From Candidatus Latescibacterota bacterium (lineage in GTDB: Bacteria; Latescibacterota; UBA2968; UBA8231), in NCBI GenBank assembly GCA_022827835.1, contig JAJEIO010000048.1:235631-299630 (forward strand): a stretch of DNA of 64,000 nt, given 5' to 3'. Shown here piece after piece: positions 52,536-60,807 of the stretch. The notes beneath the pieces are model-generated. The model worked only from the letters and a program-made list of their open reading frames with translations. It was not told the DNA's origin and ran no database searches. Every line of letters begins with the position of its first letter. The stretch's first letter is position 1. The translations under genes were made by a program, and so were the position numbers.

Positions 52536-53162
52536 TCATCTCCCCAGCGACTCCAAGCTCGTTACCCAGTCATTGAACCGAGGGCATTCAGTGCGAATCT
52601 TGTCCAAGCCTATCTCCATTGCCAGAAGAGGGCCGTCAACTTTCTTCTCGTACTGGGGTATCACCTTCTTAATCCGTTTGCTCGGAGCCGTGTTCTCGTT
52701 GTCGTTGATATCTTCGGGTGTCAGAAACTGTAAACGGATATTTCGCAGGGCCTGTATAGATGTATGCGATACACCGATCAACTTGGTAAAGGCATCCACA
52801 TCAGAAAACAACAGCCCCTCAAACTCATGTCGTTGGACATAGGGGAATACTTTTTGGGGATGCCATAGGTGACCGAGTTTCTGGCGAAGGTCTTCCTCTA
52901 ATTCATCGACTGTCTTATCTCCTTTGCGACGAAACCCATAGAAGTCAACGAGCGATGTCACAGCATCGAAGTTGCGGCGTAAATGGGTCATTTCCAACAC
53001 GAGTCGCTCCGCCGAAACATTTCCGCCGGTAGATCCGCCGCGGGCGCTGCCAATTAGAATCGGTGTCGGCTTGACTCCTCTTTCCCGTAAGTAGTCTGCG
53101 AGAAAATGTTTGACAAATTCCTCTTCGGTTCGGCCTTCCACCGATATGGCCAGTCGGATCAC
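52536..53162 (-). CDS. DUF4276 family protein (TOPRIM-like partner of the ATPase)
   Basis: A 208-residue protein of the DUF4276 type. Seen: IRLAISVEGRTEEEFVKHFL at the N-terminus, whose EGRTEEEF is like the acidic first motif of TOPRIM nucleases; VDFYGFRRKGDK at about 72; and FPYVQRHEFEGLLFSDVDAF. The likely start is GTG at 53162, which overlaps the ATPase stop as GTGA; an ATG at 53192 would extend the protein 10 residues into the ATPase gene. OLD-family enzymes and PARIS join an AAA/ABC-type ATPase to a TOPRIM or DUF protein, so nuclease-effector function is inferred. It ends 19 bases from a gene remnant. Confidence 0.78.
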   Translation of the reverse strand: MIRLAISVEGRTEEEFVKHFLADYLRERGVKPTPILIGSARGGSTGGNVSAERLVLEMTHLRRNFDAVTSLVDFYGFRRKGDKTVDELEEDLRQKLGHLWHPQKVFPYVQRHEFEGLLFSDVDAFTKLIGVSHTSIQALRNIRLQFLTPEDINDNENTAPSKRIKKVIPQYEKKVDGPLLAMEIGLDKIRTECPRFNDWVTSLESLGR

Positions 53163-54316
53163 GGGCGTCCTCCGAGCAGGTTTTTCTGCCAAAGTTCACC
53201 CGATGTGAAATTGTCGTCGAGCCATACTTGATAGTCGTCCAGGGACAGTTTGCGAAATTCAGTACGACCGTCCTGTAGATCTAACACGAAAATTTCGTCG
53301 AGACCGAACTCATCAACCAACAAGGGCGATTGCGTTGCCACAATGACCTGCCTTTCCACGGCGAGGGACTTTATCATACCCCCAATCAAGGCGATGGCTG
53401 CCGGATGCAGGCCCAGTTCTGGCTCGTCCAACAGGAGTACGTCGGGCAACATCTCCGGCGGCAGATTGAGCAGAGTGACGAGGGCGAAGAAGCGTAGCGA
53501 GCCATCGGACGTGAGGTGTGCGCCGAAGGTCTTATCCGTCCACTTGGCTTTCCATCTCAGCAATACTTTTCCGTAGCTCTCCTCGATCTGAAAACGGTCG
53601 AAGACCGGCAAGACTCGGCTGATGTGCTGGCAGATTCGCTCATATCGCTTGATATTTTCCCGCTCCAACCGGTGCAGAACGGCGGCTAAGTTGCCCCCGT
53701 GACTAAGAAGGTAGTTGTTGTCCTCAGCATCCCATTTTTTTTTGAAGTTCGACTCGTCAGATGTATCGTGAAATTGGTACACCGAGCACCTCCGCAGCCG
53801 ATTGATGATGCGCTCGGCGGTAAGCGGATTGGCTTCGAGCCAGTCGAGGGAGTAGTGCGCCGAAGACGAGGGAGGTTGTGCGGCTTCGACGATCTTTGCT
53901 TCCAAATGACCGCTTCCGAGGTAATACCAGTTTGTCGTGGGATGGAGATCGTTGGGATCGTCGAATCGGAATGCCTCCTCCGCGAATATGAAATGATCGG
54001 GTTGAGCACGGGAAAGCATGAACCGATAGTCGTTACGGCCTTCATCGGTTCGCAATCTAACCTCCGCCTCTATGCGTGGCGTGCGTCGGTTCCCGCCATG
54101 TAATTGGTCATCGGCCCCTCCTCGGCTAGCGACGAACTCTGCAAGTCTGCGAGGCCCGAGCATCCAACTCAGCATTTCGAAGAAGCGAACAAAATTGGAC
54201 TTGCCCGAACCATTGGCACCGATCAAAACAGCCACTCTAGGCAGTTCCGAAAGCTCGACATCCTTCAAGGAGCGGAAGCCTTGGATCCGGACGTATTCAA
54301 TCCCTGTTGGTTTCAT
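53159..54316 (-). CDS. AAA family ATPase (AAA_21/OLD-like), first gene of a DUF4276 pair
   Basis: A 385-residue ABC-type ATPase related to the RecF/OLD/AAA_21 group. Seen: Walker A GANGSGKS (33-40), signature-like LTSDGSLRFFAL (268-279), Walker B VLLLDEPELGLHP (293-305, acidic Asp297-Glu298), and ATQSPLLVDEF (327-337), the usual D-loop/H-region of this group. Length is normal. Such ATPases, paired with a TOPRIM- or DUF4276-type partner, occur in phage-defence islands. The partner gene overlaps by four bases. The stretch from its start to the neighbouring gene on the left is 116 bases with no obvious feature. Confidence 0.85.
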   Translation of the reverse strand: MKPTGIEYVRIQGFRSLKDVELSELPRVAVLIGANGSGKSNFVRFFEMLSWMLGPRRLAEFVASRGGADDQLHGGNRRTPRIEAEVRLRTDEGRNDYRFMLSRAQPDHFIFAEEAFRFDDPNDLHPTTNWYYLGSGHLEAKIVEAAQPPSSSAHYSLDWLEANPLTAERIINRLRRCSVYQFHDTSDESNFKKKWDAEDNNYLLSHGGNLAAVLHRLERENIKRYERICQHISRVLPVFDRFQIEESYGKVLLRWKAKWTDKTFGAHLTSDGSLRFFALVTLLNLPPEMLPDVLLLDEPELGLHPAAIALIGGMIKSLAVERQVIVATQSPLLVDEFGLDEIFVLDLQDGRTEFRKLSLDDYQVWLDDNFTSGELWQKNLLGGRP

Positions 54317-54432
54317 CTCATTCCTTTCACTTCGGTACCGCTAAGAGCATGGCGTCAAGGGGGCGTTTTTCGTTGCAGCCTTGAGTATAGAGGGCAGATT
54401 GTCCTTCGCGGATGGCGGATTCAACTATCATT

Positions 54433-55545
54433 TTACCACGCAAAAAGCTCTCCCACCTCCATCGTCATGTCTCGGCCCTGACCGCCGTCCTCGCTCACTA
54501 CGAGTTGGCCTTCGGAATATTCGACATCGGCGACGCCGGCGAAGTCGGAGGGAATTTCCATGAGAAAGTTGGCGTAGGTGAAAGTTTGGGTCTCGTCGGC
54601 GTCGATATAGTGAAAGAGGTAGCGGCCGAAAATCTGGCCCTTTTCCAACAACACCGGGCTAGGTTGGTGCAGGCCCGTAGTGCCAAACTCCAAGCCGCGG
54701 GCAAAGGGCTTGCCGTCGCGGACGTGCCGCCAGGCGTCGAACCAAGGGTATTCCTCCTCCGGCCAGATGTAGCCGATCAGCAGCCCTTTACTGGCGTTGA
54801 TCGCTGTGGTCCAGCCGTATTCTTCCTCAATTATGTACGAAACGACTGCTGGAGAGGCGTCATCCGTCAAATAGCGAATATCGACCTCGGTGCCGTCCTT
54901 TTTGAGCGCGTGGGGCCAGCGCACCTCCGGGTCTTCGGGCGTCGGCATGGGCGTTTCCTGCATGAAGCCGCGCGTGCCGTTGGCATCAACGCGGGTGCTC
55001 TCGTCCAAAAAGGGCGGGCCAATGGTCGGGTGCTGGACGATGTTGTACACGCGGCCCAAATGGCGGGTATTGGTAACGGCCTCGGCGACCGCAAAGACGG
55101 CCTGATCCTGAGCCATGCGGATCGAACGCGAGACCTTGAGGCCGGCCAAGGGCAGCTCGGCCGACATTTGGGCCATGAGGTGACCGTCCTCTGTGTGGGC
55201 GTCCTCGTCCACATTCCACCACACGCGCGTGGCCTCGCCGTGCCAGCCCATGCCGTGAGCTTGCTCAGCTTCGGTGGCTGGTCCCCAGCGGTCGAGGCAG
55301 AGGAAGTGTCCCATGGAGCGCGGCTCTATGGGCGGTGCTTGGTCAGGGGTGTCGCCGAAGGACCAAGAGTCCCATTGCAGGGGATTGAGCGGATTGCTTT
55401 TGAGGTGGAAGTCGGAAATGGAGCCGCCGCCTAAATCGACGACTAGCATGGCTGCTTGGCCGTCAAGTACGAGGCGGGGGCGGTCTTCGGCCGTGCTATG
55501 CGAGACCGTCCAGAGGAAAGCGATCAGGAAGAGGGTCCATCTCAT
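54433..55545 (-). CDS. Secreted protein with a galactose-mutarotase-like fold
   Basis: A 370-residue exported protein (MRWTLFLIAFLWTVSHSTA). The body is beta-rich with LDGQAAMLVVDLGGGSISDF, SNPLNPLQWDSWSFGD, RSMGHFLCLDRWGPAT, NIVQHPTIGPPFLDESTRVDAN and GYIWPEEEYPWFDAWRH, a pattern like aldose-1-epimerase/mutarotase-related proteins that bind sugars. The usual catalytic His/Glu set could not be placed with certainty (His of NIVQHPT may be one). It is divergent from the TPR/FG-GAP gene at 55707. Substrate and activity unknown; cell-surface sugar handling is a guess from fold. Confidence 0.6.
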   Translation of the reverse strand: MRWTLFLIAFLWTVSHSTAEDRPRLVLDGQAAMLVVDLGGGSISDFHLKSNPLNPLQWDSWSFGDTPDQAPPIEPRSMGHFLCLDRWGPATEAEQAHGMGWHGEATRVWWNVDEDAHTEDGHLMAQMSAELPLAGLKVSRSIRMAQDQAVFAVAEAVTNTRHLGRVYNIVQHPTIGPPFLDESTRVDANGTRGFMQETPMPTPEDPEVRWPHALKKDGTEVDIRYLTDDASPAVVSYIIEEEYGWTTAINASKGLLIGYIWPEEEYPWFDAWRHVRDGKPFARGLEFGTTGLHQPSPVLLEKGQIFGRYLFHYIDADETQTFTYANFLMEIPSDFAGVADVEYSEGQLVVSEDGGQGRDMTMEVGELFAW

Positions 55546-55594
55546 TATGGGTGCTCCTTCTATTGGTGAGGGATGTCAAAAGAGACGTAACAAC

Positions 55595-55621
55595 GTAGGG
55601 CGGTTCGCGAACCGCCCCTAC
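55595..55621. repeat. REP-like palindrome in the divergent intergenic region
   Basis: Positions 55595-55621 form a hairpin: GTAGGGCGGTTCG pairs with CGAACCGCCCCTAC with one bulged base and no loop. The GTAGGGGCGG...CCGCCCCTAC consensus is a well-known dispersed intergenic repeat in several environmental phyla. It lies between the mutarotase-like gene (minus) and the TPR/FG-GAP gene (plus). Confidence 0.6.
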
Positions 55622-55668
55622 ATCTACCGATTCGGCATAGGTGCGTAACGCCAGAACGTAACTAGAAA

Positions 55669-55697
55669 TTGACAGCAGGCAAAAGACGGCGGATGTT
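55669..55697 (+). promoter_or_regulatory. Possible promoter of the TPR/FG-GAP operon
   Basis: TTGACA (55669-55674) followed after 17 bases by GATGTT (55692-55697), a weak -10. It lies 10 bases before the ATG at 55707, so any transcript would have a very short leader. Only the -35 is a good match. Confidence 0.3.
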
Positions 55698-55706
55698 GTT
55701 TCTGCT

Positions 55707-57773
55707 ATGAGAATTCTTCTGGTCATTACCCTTTCTATCCTCGTCCTAAGCGGCTGTCAAGAACCGGCCGGTCGCTCCGAGGCGTTCCTCCAGTCGTACT
55801 ACCGGGGCTTGGGCTTGCTGGAGCGCTATCGGCTCAGGGCGGCCGAGCGCGCCTTTGCGCATTGCGTTCGGCTGGAACCTGACGCTGCCGAAGGGTACTG
55901 GCAGCTAGGGAGGGTGCGGCTTGTGCAGGGGCGGATAGAGGAAGGCGTGGGGTTGCTGGAACAGGCGGCGACCCTGGATCCTGAATTGACGGCGGCGCGG
56001 TCTTTGGTGTTGGAGACGTTTTTGGGGCGGGGGAAAGAGGCGCTGGAAGAGGGGGAGTTTGAGCAGGCGGAAAGTTATTTGCAGCGGGCACTAGCCGTCG
56101 ATCCCGAGGGATATGAATCGCTTTATTGGGCGGCGGTTGCCGCGCTGTGGCAGGATGACTATGCCCGCGCTGACTCGATTTTGCAGCAGGCCGTGGCGTT
56201 GCATCCCGATCCGCTGGAGTTGCGCTGGCACCGGAAGTGGTTGCAGGAGGCATTGGGGCGGCCGGCGACCGAGGTGTTTACAGATGCTGTACCGCAGGGG
56301 ACCATTAGCGGACGATTTAGCGAGATCAGTGTCGAGGTGGGAGTCGATAAATTCGACGGTGGTCGCGCTAGCGCTTGGGCTGACTACGACGAGGATGGGG
56401 ATCTTGATTTGGTAGTAATCGGCCATCCAGCGCTGGCGTACTTCCGCAACGATGGCGCGCGCTTTGCCGAGCGGACGCAGGCCGCCGGGCTGGTTCTGCC
56501 CGAGGGCGGGATCGGGGTGCAGACGGCCGATTACGACAACGACGGGGACGCCGATGTGTACGTGACGCGCGACGGGTGGTTTGGCGGCGGCGTGAATGCG
56601 CTCTTCCAAAACGATGGCCGGGGCGTCTTTGCTGATGCGACGGAAGTGTCGGGCACGGGCGATCCGGGGTCGAGCTTTTGCGCGGCGTGGAGCGATTTCG
56701 ACCGCGATGGCTATCTCGACATCTACGTGGCCAACGGCACGGGCGCGACTGGCGATTCGACCAATGTGCTCTATCGCAACCTAGGCGACGGTACCTTCGT
56801 CGATATGGCAGAAGATGCGGGGGTGGCGCACAAGGGGCAGGCGTTGAGCACTGCGTGGGGCGACTTTGACGGCGATAGCTGGCCCGATCTGTACGTGTGC
56901 AATTTTACCGAGCCAAATGTGCTTTTTCGCAATCGTGGTGACGGTGCGTTTGCCGATCAGACGGCTGCGGCCGGCGTAGGTGCTGAGTACATCGACGGCT
57001 TTATAACGTTCGTCCTCGACTACGACAACGACGGTGCGCTGGACATCTTTGTGGGCAACTGGAGTCAGTACCCGGTGGTGCTGGCCGATCGGGTCGCGGG
57101 AAAATCGACGAGCGAGCGCGACCGGCCGGTGCTTTTTCGCAACAAGGGCGACGGCACCTTTGCCGATGTGACAGAAGCTGCCGGGCTAGGGCGAGCGCTG
57201 GGCACGATGAGCGGCGTTCCCGGCGACGTGGATAACGATGGCTGGGTAGATATCTACCTCGGCAACGGCGGACCGCAGATGGGCCGGCGCGAGCCGGATG
57301 TGCTTTTCCGCAATCGGGGCGACGGCACCTTTGTCGATGCGACGGAAGCCGCCGGGTTGGGGCACTTGGGCAAATCGCACGGCGTGACCTTTGCCGACTA
57401 CGACCGCGACGGCGATCTCGACTTGTACGCGCCAGTGGGCGGTGCCCAGCCGGGCGACCAGTGGCCCAATGCGTTCTACCGCAGCGAGGGTTTTGGCAAT
57501 CACTACCTAGTGCTGGAGTTGGAAGGGGTCGAGAGCAATCGCGATGGGATTGGTGCCAAGGTGTGGGTGCATTCCGGCGATCTGGTGCAGTTTGCAGAAG
57601 TAGCTTCTGGATACAGCTTCGGCAACAGCAATAGCTTGGAGTTGGAATTTGGTATGGGGCAACGAGTGCGGGCCGACCGTATTGAGGTGGCGTGGCCCAG
57701 CGGGCAGGTCGATGTGTATCGGGATATTGAGGCCGATCAGCACTTGTTGCTCCGGGAGGGGGAGACGCAGTGA
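55707..57773 (+). CDS. TPR + FG-GAP/VCBS + UnbV_ASPIC lipoprotein (reversed order)
   Basis: A 688-residue lipoprotein (MRILLVITLSILVLSGC, Cys17). Here the TPR units come first (about 35-190: RYRLRAAERAFAHCVRLEPDAAEGYWQLG and following), then the FG-GAP propeller (about 205-580; DYDEDGDLDLVVIGHP, DYDNDGDADVYVTRDG, DFDGDSWPDLYVCNFT), then UnbV_ASPIC (about 600-686; SNRDGIGAKVWVHSG, RIEVAWPSGQVDVYRD). In the related proteins starting at 28703 and 37313 the TPRs are at the other end. The next gene (GTG at 57770) overlaps the stop, so it is the head of a coupled unit. Confidence 0.88.
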   Translation: MRILLVITLSILVLSGCQEPAGRSEAFLQSYYRGLGLLERYRLRAAERAFAHCVRLEPDAAEGYWQLGRVRLVQGRIEEGVGLLEQAATLDPELTAARSLVLETFLGRGKEALEEGEFEQAESYLQRALAVDPEGYESLYWAAVAALWQDDYARADSILQQAVALHPDPLELRWHRKWLQEALGRPATEVFTDAVPQGTISGRFSEISVEVGVDKFDGGRASAWADYDEDGDLDLVVIGHPALAYFRNDGARFAERTQAAGLVLPEGGIGVQTADYDNDGDADVYVTRDGWFGGGVNALFQNDGRGVFADATEVSGTGDPGSSFCAAWSDFDRDGYLDIYVANGTGATGDSTNVLYRNLGDGTFVDMAEDAGVAHKGQALSTAWGDFDGDSWPDLYVCNFTEPNVLFRNRGDGAFADQTAAAGVGAEYIDGFITFVLDYDNDGALDIFVGNWSQYPVVLADRVAGKSTSERDRPVLFRNKGDGTFADVTEAAGLGRALGTMSGVPGDVDNDGWVDIYLGNGGPQMGRREPDVLFRNRGDGTFVDATEAAGLGHLGKSHGVTFADYDRDGDLDLYAPVGGAQPGDQWPNAFYRSEGFGNHYLVLELEGVESNRDGIGAKVWVHSGDLVQFAEVASGYSFGNSNSLELEFGMGQRVRADRIEVAWPSGQVDVYRDIEADQHLLLREGETQ

Positions 57774-59155
57774 AGGGGCTGGCCGCAATCGCGCTGTTGT
57801 TGGTCGGGTGCGCCGAGCCGGACGCGCCGACCGCGTACCGCCAAGCGCAGGAGCTGATCGGCGGCCGGCCGCTGCGGAGCTTGAGTCAGGCCGAATTGGC
57901 GCAGGTCGAACGGCTAGCAGCGCAGGCGCGGGCACTCGATCCCGAGTTGCACGAGGCGACCTTTACGTTGGCCGCACTCTACGTGGCGCGCGGTGCGTAC
58001 GAAGACGCGACCGCGCTCTACCGCAGCCTGGTGGAGGCGCGTCCCGACGACGGGCGCGCCTATGCCGAACTGGGGCTTAGCCTAGCCGCCCAGGGACGCT
58101 ATAGCGGGGCACTGCGCGCCTATCAGGACGCTGTACGCCGGGGCGAGAAGTCGGCGTTGATCTACGCGCGGCTGGGCCACGCCTATCAGGCACTCGGCCA
58201 CTTGCAAGAAAATCTCCACGCGGCGCAGGCGGCCTATCGCGCATCTCTACAGCTTGCACCTGAGCAGACGGAGGTGCGCTACCAACTAGCGCGGGTAGAG
58301 GTGCGGTTGGGACGGGACGAGGAAGCGCGCGCGCTGATGCAACAGGCGCTGGATGCCGCGCCCGAAGATACTGGGATCCGGGCCGACCTTGCCGCGCTTT
58401 ACAGGGAGGCGGGGCAACGGGAATTGGCCCGCGCTACACTCGTCGAAGGTTTGGCAGCCCGCGATGGAGGAGGTGAGGAAGCTGTCTTGCACTACGAACT
58501 GGGGCGGCTGCTCTGGGAGGAAGGGGATGGCGCGGGGGCCTTGGCGCAGTTTGAACGGGCGCGGGTCGCCGATCCCGACCTATACGCCGTTTATCGCTAT
58601 CTCGGTTTGATCCACAGCGCAGAGGGGCGGCTGGACTCGGCACTGGCCGCGTTTACTGCGTTTGCCGACCGACAGCCCAGTAATGCCGCCGCCCAAGTAA
58701 GTATCGGCATCGTCCACAGCCGCATGGGTGCGCTCGACGCGGCGGAAGAGGCGTTTAAGGTGGCGATCGAATTGGGCGGTTCGGAAGGAGATGGGGCTTT
58801 GAAGTTGGGCGGGCTGTACGTGCATCAGCGGCGGTTGCGGGCGGCCGTGCAGGTGTTCAAAGAAGCCACGGTTGCGCATCCGCACCACGCCGAGCTTTTC
58901 GCGTCCTTGGGCGATGTTTATCGGCAGTTGGGCTTGCTCGCCGCGGCTGTGCAGGCCGGTGAGGAGGCCGTGCGGCTCGAACCCGAGCGGGCGCTGTGGC
59001 GCTTTCATCTCGCCTCGACCTACGAGCGATTAGACCCCGACCAAGCGCGGGCCGAGTGGCGCGCGTACGCATCTTTGGCAGAAGACGACGCGAGCGAGGC
59101 GCAGCGGTTGGCCCACGCGCGTTCTCGTTTGCAAACTTTACAACAGGAGAAATGA
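57770..59155 (+). CDS. TPR lipoprotein
   Basis: A 461-residue lipoprotein (GTG start; KGLAAIALLLVGC, Cys14) made of about ten TPR units (EATFTLAALYVARGAYEDATALYRSLVEARPDDGRAYAELG, EAAFKVAIELGG and similar). GGGAGGGGGAGA lies directly upstream, inside the end of the TPR/FG-GAP gene, with which it overlaps by four bases. It is a stand-alone scaffold partner of the FG-GAP protein encoded just before. The HAD gene overlaps its stop (ATGA at 59152). Confidence 0.85.
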   Translation: MKGLAAIALLLVGCAEPDAPTAYRQAQELIGGRPLRSLSQAELAQVERLAAQARALDPELHEATFTLAALYVARGAYEDATALYRSLVEARPDDGRAYAELGLSLAAQGRYSGALRAYQDAVRRGEKSALIYARLGHAYQALGHLQENLHAAQAAYRASLQLAPEQTEVRYQLARVEVRLGRDEEARALMQQALDAAPEDTGIRADLAALYREAGQRELARATLVEGLAARDGGGEEAVLHYELGRLLWEEGDGAGALAQFERARVADPDLYAVYRYLGLIHSAEGRLDSALAAFTAFADRQPSNAAAQVSIGIVHSRMGALDAAEEAFKVAIELGGSEGDGALKLGGLYVHQRRLRAAVQVFKEATVAHPHHAELFASLGDVYRQLGLLAAAVQAGEEAVRLEPERALWRFHLASTYERLDPDQARAEWRAYASLAEDDASEAQRLAHARSRLQTLQQEK

Positions 59156-60021
59156 TGACCGACTTAGTGGCTTTTGACCTAGACGGTACAATACTCGACG
59201 CAGAAGGGCGGCTGGCAGCTTCGGCTGCGGCGACGCTCGAGGAGCTGATTGTGCGTGGCATCCCCATAGCCAGCGTCACTGGGCGCAGCATCCTGCGCAT
59301 CCAACACCCTTTTGAGTCCCATCCAACACTGGAGCGGGCACTTTACATGGCTGGCTATAATGGTTCGGTGATTCTCGGGCCCGGAGAAGGAGCGGAGCGA
59401 GAGGTGCTGCACGAGGAGCGATTGGACGAGGAGTCCTTTGCCCAAATAGTCGAATACGGGCGCGCCGAGGGGTTAAACCTGATGTACTGTCTGTTTGAAC
59501 GCACGGACGCTGGGTTTGCCGAGGAGTACCGGCACGTCCGGCCCATAGATCACCTCGAAGCGCTCAGAGGGCCGGGCATGGTGCTCGACGTCGATTTGTA
59601 CGCGCGCTGCCAGAGCGGTGAGTTGGGCGTACCGCCCAAGCTCATGCTGGAGGTTGATCCGGCGCGGCGGGAGCAGCACATCGCCGATATCAAAGCGCTG
59701 TGCGGAGATCGGGTCTATATAGCGTGGGCGATTCCCGATCGGGTGGAATTTATGCGTCGGGGCGTGAATAAGGGGGTGGCCCTGCGGACGCTAGCCGAGC
59801 GGATAGGTGGGCGCGTGGATCGCGTCTTGGCGGTAGGGGACGCAGACAACGACTTGCCCATGTTGCGCGCGGCGGGGACTGGGGTGTTGCTGGGGAATGC
59901 AAAGGACGAGGTAAAGGCGGCTGTGGCCGGGGATGGGGTGCGGATTGGACCGAGTTTTGTCGAAGATGGATTTGCCAAAGTGGTGCGGGAATACGCGCTG
60001 GATGGACAGGAGCCGAAATGA
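59152..60021 (+). CDS. HAD-superfamily phosphatase (Cof type)
   Basis: A 289-residue haloacid-dehalogenase-type hydrolase of the Cof/YidA group, which dephosphorylates sugar phosphates or nucleotides in the cytoplasm. Seen: the nucleophile motif FDLDGTILD (Asp9, Asp11), VTGRS, the conserved Lys in GVNKGVAL, and VGDADNDLPML near the end. GGAGAA lies directly before the ATG, which overlaps the TPR stop; a longer frame opens upstream from 58996 within the TPR gene and is not used. It is an unusual cytoplasmic member between surface-protein genes, perhaps only transcriptionally linked. Confidence 0.88.
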   Translation: MMTDLVAFDLDGTILDAEGRLAASAAATLEELIVRGIPIASVTGRSILRIQHPFESHPTLERALYMAGYNGSVILGPGEGAEREVLHEERLDEESFAQIVEYGRAEGLNLMYCLFERTDAGFAEEYRHVRPIDHLEALRGPGMVLDVDLYARCQSGELGVPPKLMLEVDPARREQHIADIKALCGDRVYIAWAIPDRVEFMRRGVNKGVALRTLAERIGGRVDRVLAVGDADNDLPMLRAAGTGVLLGNAKDEVKAAVAGDGVRIGPSFVEDGFAKVVREYALDGQEPK

Positions 60022-60725
60022 TGCAGGTGTTTTGCGGAATCGCGTTGTGTGTTGCCGTTGCGGCGTCGGCTTTGGCTCAGGAGGGACAAGCCGCGGCCGA
60101 CTCTCTCAAGGGTGGGGAGATGGTAAAGATCGAGAGGGAAAATCACGGGTTTTACATAGATAAGTACGAGGTTACTAACGAGGAGTACGCAGCGTTTCTG
60201 ACTGAGAAGGGAAACGCCAAGGTGGAAGGCATGTACTGGGTGGAGTTGGGGAGTCGATATACGGCGCTAGTAGAAAAGGAAGGCGTGTACAAGGTCAAAG
60301 AAGGGTTTGCGCGGCATCCGGTCATTGAGGTGTCGTGGTACGGGGCGATGGCCTATTGCCAGTGGGCGGGCAAGCGCCTGCCGACGCAGGAGGAATGGCA
60401 ATTCGCCTGTGAGGGAGCTGAAGGGCTAAAGTACCCGTGGGGAGGGGACTTTGAGGTGGGACGCGCCAATATCTTCGGGGATAAGGACGGCTATGGGCGA
60501 ACCGCGCCGGTCGGGTCCTTTCCGAGTGGAGCCAGTCCTTTTGGACTCTTGGACATGGGCGGCAATGTATGGGAGTGGACGCAAGGAGGCGAGAAAATGC
60601 AGTTCCTGCGCGGGGGATCGTGGGTCAACGGCCCGACCTTGACCCAGTGCAACAAGCGGACCAATACCAAGGACTCGCATTCGTATATCAAGGGCAACAC
60701 CATAGGCTTCCGCTGCGCCCGCTAA
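60018..60725 (+). CDS. Exported SUMF1/FGE-like domain protein (one of the two Cys absent)
   Basis: A 235-residue exported protein (MMQVFCGIALCVAVAASALA) of the FGE fold. Seen: YIDKYEVTNEEYAAF, HPVIEVSWYGAMAYCQWAG, KRLPTQEEWQFACEG, YPWGGDF, DMGGNVWEWTQ, FLRGGSWVNG and TIGFRCAR. By spacing from the last Arg before GFRC, CNKR lines up with the second active-site Cys of FGE, while the first is Pro. Aerobic FGE needs both, so classical sulfatase maturation is doubtful. AGGAG precedes the ATG by about six bases; the start overlaps the HAD stop. It is shorter than the protein encoded at 26181. Confidence 0.82.
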   Translation: MMQVFCGIALCVAVAASALAQEGQAAADSLKGGEMVKIERENHGFYIDKYEVTNEEYAAFLTEKGNAKVEGMYWVELGSRYTALVEKEGVYKVKEGFARHPVIEVSWYGAMAYCQWAGKRLPTQEEWQFACEGAEGLKYPWGGDFEVGRANIFGDKDGYGRTAPVGSFPSGASPFGLLDMGGNVWEWTQGGEKMQFLRGGSWVNGPTLTQCNKRTNTKDSHSYIKGNTIGFRCAR

Positions 60726-60774
60726 GTCTATGCAGCATCTCAAAATTCCAAGTGTCCCTCAACCTCCTTCCCCC

Positions 60775-60804
60775 TCTGCGTTCATCTGCGTCTATTTGCG
60801 GATA
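60775..60804 (+). repeat. Three 10-base tandem units ahead of the FG-GAP start
   Basis: Units TCTGCGTTCA (60775-60784), TCTGCGTCTA (60785-60794) and TTTGCGGATA (60795-60804). The TCTGCGTTCATCTGCG pattern is known as a dispersed intergenic repeat in several environmental bacterial groups. It directly precedes the likely start of the FG-GAP gene, so it may have replaced the native leader and ribosome site. Confidence 0.5.
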
Positions 60805-60807
60805 CGC

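Noticed and set aside
58996..59151. Upstream extension of the HAD phosphatase frame
   Set aside because: The added residues are Arg-rich and overlap the TPR gene; the ATG at 59152 has a ribosome site and starts at the HAD motif.
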